Source: VGMA01 sp964655475 | GTDB lineage: Bacteria > Chlamydiota > Chlamydiia > Chlamydiales > VGMA01 | Direction of reading: 5' to 3' | DNA: 64,000 bases | Assembly (NCBI GenBank): GCA_964655475.1 | Contig: CAZZMO010000005.1 | Span: forward strand, 1 to 64,000 | Shown: positions 61,875 through 64,000 of the stretch, piece after piece | Layout of the letters: each line of letters opens with the position of its first letter | Numbering within the stretch: position 1 is the stretch's first letter | The notes under the pieces: generated by a model | Database searches by the model: none | What the model was told of the DNA's origin: nothing | What the model saw: the letters and a program-made list of their open reading frames with translations, nothing else | Translations under genes and position numbers: made by a program

Positions 61875-63257
61875 ATGAAAAAGGGTGAAATCGCAAATCG
61901 CTGGCTGGTCTTAATCGCCATGACTAGCTGCCTTGCGATGATTTTCTTGGATTCTACGATCCTACCTGTGGCGCTACCTACTATCCAGAAGTCGTTTGCG
62001 ATTTCTTCCGTCGCACTTCGCTGGATCATTAACATCTACTTCCTCTGCAATGCGGCCCTTGTGATCGCTGGAGGAAGGATCGCTGATCTTTTTGGCCATC
62101 GTTTGATCTTTTGCTGCGGTATGGGGCTTTTTGCTGCTGCTTCAGCGTTAGGGGGCTTAAGTCAAGATGTCTACATGCTTTTATTAGCAAGAGGTGTGCA
62201 AGGGATCGGTGCTGCCCTGATGGGGCCCGCTTCCATGGCGGTCCTCATTGACGTCTTTCCTATTGATGAAAGGGGAAAGGTGATTGGGATCAGTGTGAGT
62301 ATTAGCTCTATTTTCCTCGCTTTGGGTCCCTTTATTGGAGGGTTTTTGACGGAAATGTTCACCTGGCGATGGATTTTTCTCGTGAATTTCCCGATTGCGA
62401 TATTGGGCATTAGCCTTGCCTTGATCAGTGTAAAAAAATCGGTAAAGCGCCCAGAGACATTCGATTTTATCGGCTGTTTTTCTCTTGTATTTAGCCTTTC
62501 CTGCCTCACAATTGCTCTGATGGAACTCAGATCCATGGGTTTTTTGAATGCTCTCCTATTATTTACATTTAGTGGAGCCGGTTTTTTCTTTCTCTACCGA
62601 AGGAGTTTAAGGGTTAAACACCCTTTTATCGAGTTTTCCCTATTTCGTTTGAAAACCTTTTTGTTCGGCAGCGTGATCGTTTTGTGTGCCCAGTTTTTAT
62701 TGATGAACACCGTTTTTTGGCCTATTTTCTTTCAGCTCTCATTGGCTTATACCCCACTGCAAGCAGGCTCTTATACTGTCTTTTCCACCCTTCCCGTCAT
62801 GGTGATCTCACCGATCTCTGGTTATTTGTCTGATAAAAAAGGGCCAAGACTTCCTGTTACTATTGGATTTATTTGCGTTGTGATTTCTTGCATTTTACTT
62901 TCCCTTTACTGCCTATATTTCGATCAGACCTTTTTGCTCCTCGGTGTTCTCATTTTCGGAATGGGAGTTGCATTCATCATGACACCTACTGGTACAGCAA
63001 CACTCAGTTATGCTCCTAACAACAAAAGAGGTTTAGCGTCAGGTATTTATAACACGATACGCTTTACTGGTGCATCGCTTGGTATCGCGACACTCGGCTT
63101 TGTCAACGAAGAGGTAAGTAGTCAAAATTTCACAGAAGCTCCTTTTTACGCTTTCATTGCTGACAATGTTGTCAGTATTTGTGTGGCAATGATCGGTCTT
63201 GCATTGACTTTGTGTTACCTAAAGGCGTATAACAAAAAAGAAATCGTGGAGGGTTGA
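61875..63257 (+). CDS. DHA2-type MFS transporter (EmrB/QacA subfamily)
   Basis: A 460-residue multi-helix carrier with DHA2 signatures: AMIFLDSTILPVALPTIQKSF near 20-40, GGRIADLFGHRLIFCCG near 66-82 and LGPFIGGFLTEMFTWRWIFLVNFP near 150-173 (motif C). Fourteen helices can be counted. Unlike the EmrB above, no adaptor or channel gene adjoins it, so it exports to the periplasm on its own. The next gene starts one base after its stop with a GGAGG site, so they share a transcript. Confidence 0.9.
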   Translation: MKKGEIANRWLVLIAMTSCLAMIFLDSTILPVALPTIQKSFAISSVALRWIINIYFLCNAALVIAGGRIADLFGHRLIFCCGMGLFAAASALGGLSQDVYMLLLARGVQGIGAALMGPASMAVLIDVFPIDERGKVIGISVSISSIFLALGPFIGGFLTEMFTWRWIFLVNFPIAILGISLALISVKKSVKRPETFDFIGCFSLVFSLSCLTIALMELRSMGFLNALLLFTFSGAGFFFLYRRSLRVKHPFIEFSLFRLKTFLFGSVIVLCAQFLLMNTVFWPIFFQLSLAYTPLQAGSYTVFSTLPVMVISPISGYLSDKKGPRLPVTIGFICVVISCILLSLYCLYFDQTFLLLGVLIFGMGVAFIMTPTGTATLSYAPNNKRGLASGIYNTIRFTGASLGIATLGFVNEEVSSQNFTEAPFYAFIADNVVSICVAMIGLALTLCYLKAYNKKEIVEG

Positions 63258-63258
63258 G

Positions 63259-64000
63259 ATGAGGCTATTTTTCGGGATCTGTCTTTTGGCTGCAGCTTCT
63301 TTAGTAGGAGTTGATAAAGAGCCGCTACTTGTGAAAAAGTCCCGATCTCCCGTTAATGACAATGCCCTCGTCATGCTCATGCACTATCAGCTCGTCAAAA
63401 AAAATGAAGAAATCATAGTACGGACAAGAAGTGCTGCAATCGGTCAGTTGACCTCCTCCAATACAGGCTTATCTGGCGTACAAAGAAAAGATCAGTTTTG
63501 TGATGTCCTAGCTGTTATCGATGGGAAGAAATCCTTCGCTTTGACCTATCTCGATGGGATGCCTTTCATCGAATCGCAGCGTTATTTTCACTACACACTA
63601 GAGAAAAAACTCTCTACTATCCCTGGAGGTCTTAGTGCAGGACCCCATGCCCTTGTCGTCATGCTTCGCAATTCCTACGGCGAGACAGTCAAAGTCTCTG
63701 CCTGCATGGATGCCATGGTCTTTAGTTACGAAACCCCCTCTAGTCAAAAAGAGTTAGAAAAGGTGGCTGCTGAACTTGAAAAACCTCAGATCATCTATAA
63801 CGAACCCACCGGCACTTACCAAAAAGAGAAACCCATCTTAGTCGACTTTTATAAACTCAACTGCATTCTTGGTGGTTCAGAATATAAAGTAGCCGTCTAC
63901 CTGGATGGTAAACTTCTCGGCAAGGTATCGAGCTGGAGCCCTTACATCCTCAAAAACGTCCTTCCAGGGCAACACACCCTCCGCCTTGAACTCCTCTCAC
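63259..64000 (+). CDS. Exported beta-sandwich-like protein, cut by the window end
   Basis: Partial: 247 codons to the edge with no stop. Begins MRLFFGICLLAASLVGVDKE, a short signal peptide, after a GGAGG ribosome-binding site. Two similar modules are seen: PHALVVMLRNSYGETVK and PILVDFYKLNCILGGSEYKV, then VLPGQHTLRLELLS. The latter resembles the domain found in many exported bacterial proteins that reads PVLVDFYL...Y-x-V-x-x-x-L/I-x-G near its start. Function is unknown; a surface or periplasmic adhesin-like or ligand-binding protein is possible. Confidence 0.75.
   Translation, partial: MRLFFGICLLAAASLVGVDKEPLLVKKSRSPVNDNALVMLMHYQLVKKNEEIIVRTRSAAIGQLTSSNTGLSGVQRKDQFCDVLAVIDGKKSFALTYLDGMPFIESQRYFHYTLEKKLSTIPGGLSAGPHALVVMLRNSYGETVKVSACMDAMVFSYETPSSQKELEKVAAELEKPQIIYNEPTGTYQKEKPILVDFYKLNCILGGSEYKVAVYLDGKLLGKVSSWSPYILKNVLPGQHTLRLELLS

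Noticed and set aside
1..64000. CRISPR arrays, insertion sequences, integrases and attachment sites.
   Set aside because: No direct-repeat arrays, transposase or integrase motifs, or tRNA-associated repeats were seen by eye.

Overview
The window reads as a contiguous stretch of a chlamydial chromosome, most likely an environmental (non-Chlamydiaceae) member of the Chlamydiales such as a Simkania-like organism. This is inferred from gene content and order, not from a database search. The supporting signs are xseA-xseB-dxs divergent from tpiA, ybeY next to a CBS/CorC-type protein, rpmG followed by lolC/E and lolD, a TrpR repressor, tandem OppA lipoproteins without a permease, and many short proteins with no recognisable family. 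Coding density is very high, with many 4-50 nt gene overlaps. No gene-free stretch exceeds about 190 bases, and I found no rRNA, tRNA, insertion sequence or CRISPR array. There is no origin signature that I can support.

Layout. 1-3.1 kb: an unrecognised Ser-rich protein, an AGCS sodium/amino-acid symporter and two tandem Cys-rich paralogues. 3.1-10 kb (minus strand): one long transcription unit, xseA-xseB-dxs-nadK-ltaE-prfC. 10-12.1 kb (plus): tpiA-secG-def and a VOC/glyoxalase-like protein. 12.1-15.9 kb (minus): a HEAT-repeat protein and an LptD/OstA-like outer-membrane protein. 16.1-19.2 kb: a monocistronic unknown gene with its own promoter and terminator, then a DUF3604 protein. 19.2-23.1 kb (minus): two DUF502 membrane proteins, holC, a 56-residue basic protein, ybeY and a CNNM/CorC protein. 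23.15-25.7 kb (plus): trpR behind a perfect palindrome, a frameshifted unknown gene and a POT-family peptide transporter, apparently one operon. 25.7-34.1 kb (minus): a small membrane protein, RNase R, and the unit rpmG-lolC/E-lolD-ispA-mreD-IMPase-folD.

34.3-41.5 kb (plus) is the clearest accessory island: a 1665-residue Rhs/YD-repeat protein with a C-terminal tip carrying a lipase-like HSEGG motif. Two tandem paralogous MORN/YwqK-type proteins follow and look like cognate immunity proteins. 41.5-45.6 kb: tsaD, an unknown protein, an FKBP-type PPIase, a TsaC/Sua5 protein, a free-standing D-Ala-D-Ala ligase and a rhodanese. 45.6-50 kb (plus): a tiny secreted Cys/acidic peptide and a TolC-EmrA-EmrB tripartite pump. 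50-54.2 kb: a TIGR01777 epimerase, two unknown proteins, and a short secretin with a membrane-anchored partner. 54.3-61.8 kb (minus): an S9 peptidase, a 736-residue unknown protein and two OppA lipoproteins. 61.9-64 kb: a second DHA2 transporter and a secreted protein that runs off the end of the window.

Several themes connect the genes. One is nutrient scavenging (peptide, amino-acid and oligopeptide binding and transport, with one set apparently tied to tryptophan sensing). Another is envelope building (LptD-like, Lol, MreD, Ddl, OppA). A third is efflux. A fourth is a polymorphic-toxin locus. All promoter and operator calls were made by eye from -35/-10 spacing and symmetry and carry moderate confidence at best.
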